Source of the DNA: an uncultured Gammaproteobacteria bacterium | GTDB lineage: Bacteria > Pseudomonadota > Gammaproteobacteria > Pseudomonadales > Azotimanducaceae_A | NCBI GenBank assembly: GCA_913049565.1 | Contig: CAJWZG010000163.1 | Coordinates: 1-6,316, forward strand | Length of the DNA stretch: 6,316 bases | Direction of reading: 5' to 3' | Shown: piece by piece, positions 5,734-6,316 of the stretch | Position numbering within the stretch: the stretch's first letter is position 1 | How the letters are laid out: each line of letters opens with the position of its first letter | Made by a program: the position numbers and the translations under genes | Notes under the pieces: generated by a model | Databases searched by the model: none | Seen by the model: the letters and a program-made list of their open reading frames with translations, nothing else | Told to the model about the DNA's origin: nothing

Positions 5734-6316
5734 TCAGCGAATGATGATCTCATCTGATTGAGCCGGTAACTCAAACGTTTGCAGGTCGTGAGCCAATAGA
5801 GTGCTGTCCCCGAGACCGCGTTTGAACATGCTCTCGGTCATATCGTTCAGGGGTGTTGGCACCAAGTGATAGAGCACGAGCAGTTCGACACCGGCTGCGT
5901 TTGCCCCCTCCTCTAGGGTGAGAGTGTCAGCATGATAATCGATCACGTCGGTCACGATTTGCGCCACACTCGAGAGGCCGGCAGCGGCCATCGCGTTACG
6001 CATAATGTCGAGCGTATGACGGGCCAAGGCGTCGTGAAAGACGATGTCGGCATCCTTGGCTGCGGTAAACAGCGACTCTGAAGCGTTGGTATCACCGCTG
6101 ATGACTACCGAACGACCTTGGTAATCGAAGCGATACCCGACAGCGGGGTGAATCGGATGATGATCCACCAGAAAGCTGGTTACCGTCATTTCATCGTCTT
6201 GCCAGACGGTGCCGGGAGTGAAGGTTTGCGCGCTCATCGGTCCGGCGCTTGGGGGCAGCAGTTCCACCCCGTGGTGCGCTACCCGATACCGCCGGTCAAG
6301 TTGGTAGGCGAGATTG
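5734..6316 (-). CDS. Metallo-beta-lactamase-fold hydrolase, RNase Z/arylsulfatase-like, 5' part missing
   Basis: The C-terminal 193 residues of a metal-dependent hydrolase whose reading frame stays open to the right edge; the GTG at 6265-6267 is an internal valine, not a start, because coding continues upstream of it (LAYQLDRRYRVAHHG). Visible landmarks, numbered from the edge, are DHHPIHPAVGYRFDYQGRSVVISGDT (51-76, including the metal-bridging Asp75), DVIDYHAD (123-130) and LVLYHLVP (146-153), which ends with the last metal-ligand His150. The GYRF...SGDT arrangement is that of the ribonuclease Z and arylsulfatase-like branch. The HxHxDH motif of the first metal site should lie outside the window. 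The final 40 or so residues (from NDMTESMFKRGL) look like a family-specific tail. The start and any signal peptide cannot be seen. It is probably the earlier gene of the operon that continues with the tetratricopeptide-type protein. The substrate is not predictable; an ester, sulfate ester, phosphodiester or lactone are all possible. Confidence 0.82.
   Translation of the reverse strand, partial: NLAYQLDRRYRVAHHGVELLPPSAGPMSAQTFTPGTVWQDDEMTVTSFLVDHHPIHPAVGYRFDYQGRSVVISGDTNASESLFTAAKDADIVFHDALARHTLDIMRNAMAAAGLSSVAQIVTDVIDYHADTLTLEEGANAAGVELLVLYHLVPTPLNDMTESMFKRGLGDSTLLAHDLQTFELPAQSDEIIIR

Noticed and set aside
6265..6267. GTG as the start of the metallo-hydrolase
   Set aside because: The frame remains open with sensible coding sequence up to the window edge, and the first metal-binding motif of the family is still missing.

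Overview
The window holds seven protein-coding genes packed with almost no spare DNA: three on the plus strand (left third) converging on four on the minus strand (right two thirds). Base composition is moderate (about half G+C by eye). Strong Shine-Dalgarno sequences, tight gene spacing and the protein families present fit a gammaproteobacterium, perhaps a marine heterotroph. That placement is inferred from family resemblance only. No RNA gene, CRISPR array, insertion sequence or prophage signature is visible, and no gene-free stretch exceeds about 140 bases.

Left block (plus strand): a class I SAM-dependent methyltransferase resembling the METTL7/TMT1 thiol-methyltransferase group, a TetR-type regulator starting at TTG, and a small exported protein with two EF-hand loops. 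Gaps of 40 and 45 bases would allow one transcript. The methyltransferase leader carries seven decaying copies of a 7-base tandem repeat that run into its ribosome binding site. An imperfect 25-base dyad lies between the regulator and the EF-hand gene.

Right block (minus strand, read from the right edge inwards): the 3' part of an RNase Z/arylsulfatase-like metallo-beta-lactamase-fold hydrolase that runs off the edge, a 545-residue exported tetratricopeptide-type protein rich in clustered histidines, a full-length D-galactonate dehydratase (dgoD) with all catalytic residues in place, and a 3-hydroxyisobutyrate dehydrogenase (mmsB-type). Gaps of 54, 23 and 49 bases suggest a single operon. The dehydratase would make 2-keto-3-deoxy-D-galactonate from D-galactonate. 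The dehydrogenase normally belongs to valine breakdown, so the pairing is odd, and no kinase, aldolase or transporter of the galactonate route is inside the window.

The two blocks meet tail to tail with overlapping stop codons (TTAG, 1933-1936) and no visible terminator. No convincing new defence or mobile system was found. The items most worth a second look are the uncharacterised histidine-rich exported repeat protein in a sugar-acid operon, the dgoD-mmsB pairing, the heptad repeat leader and the METTL7-like methyltransferase.
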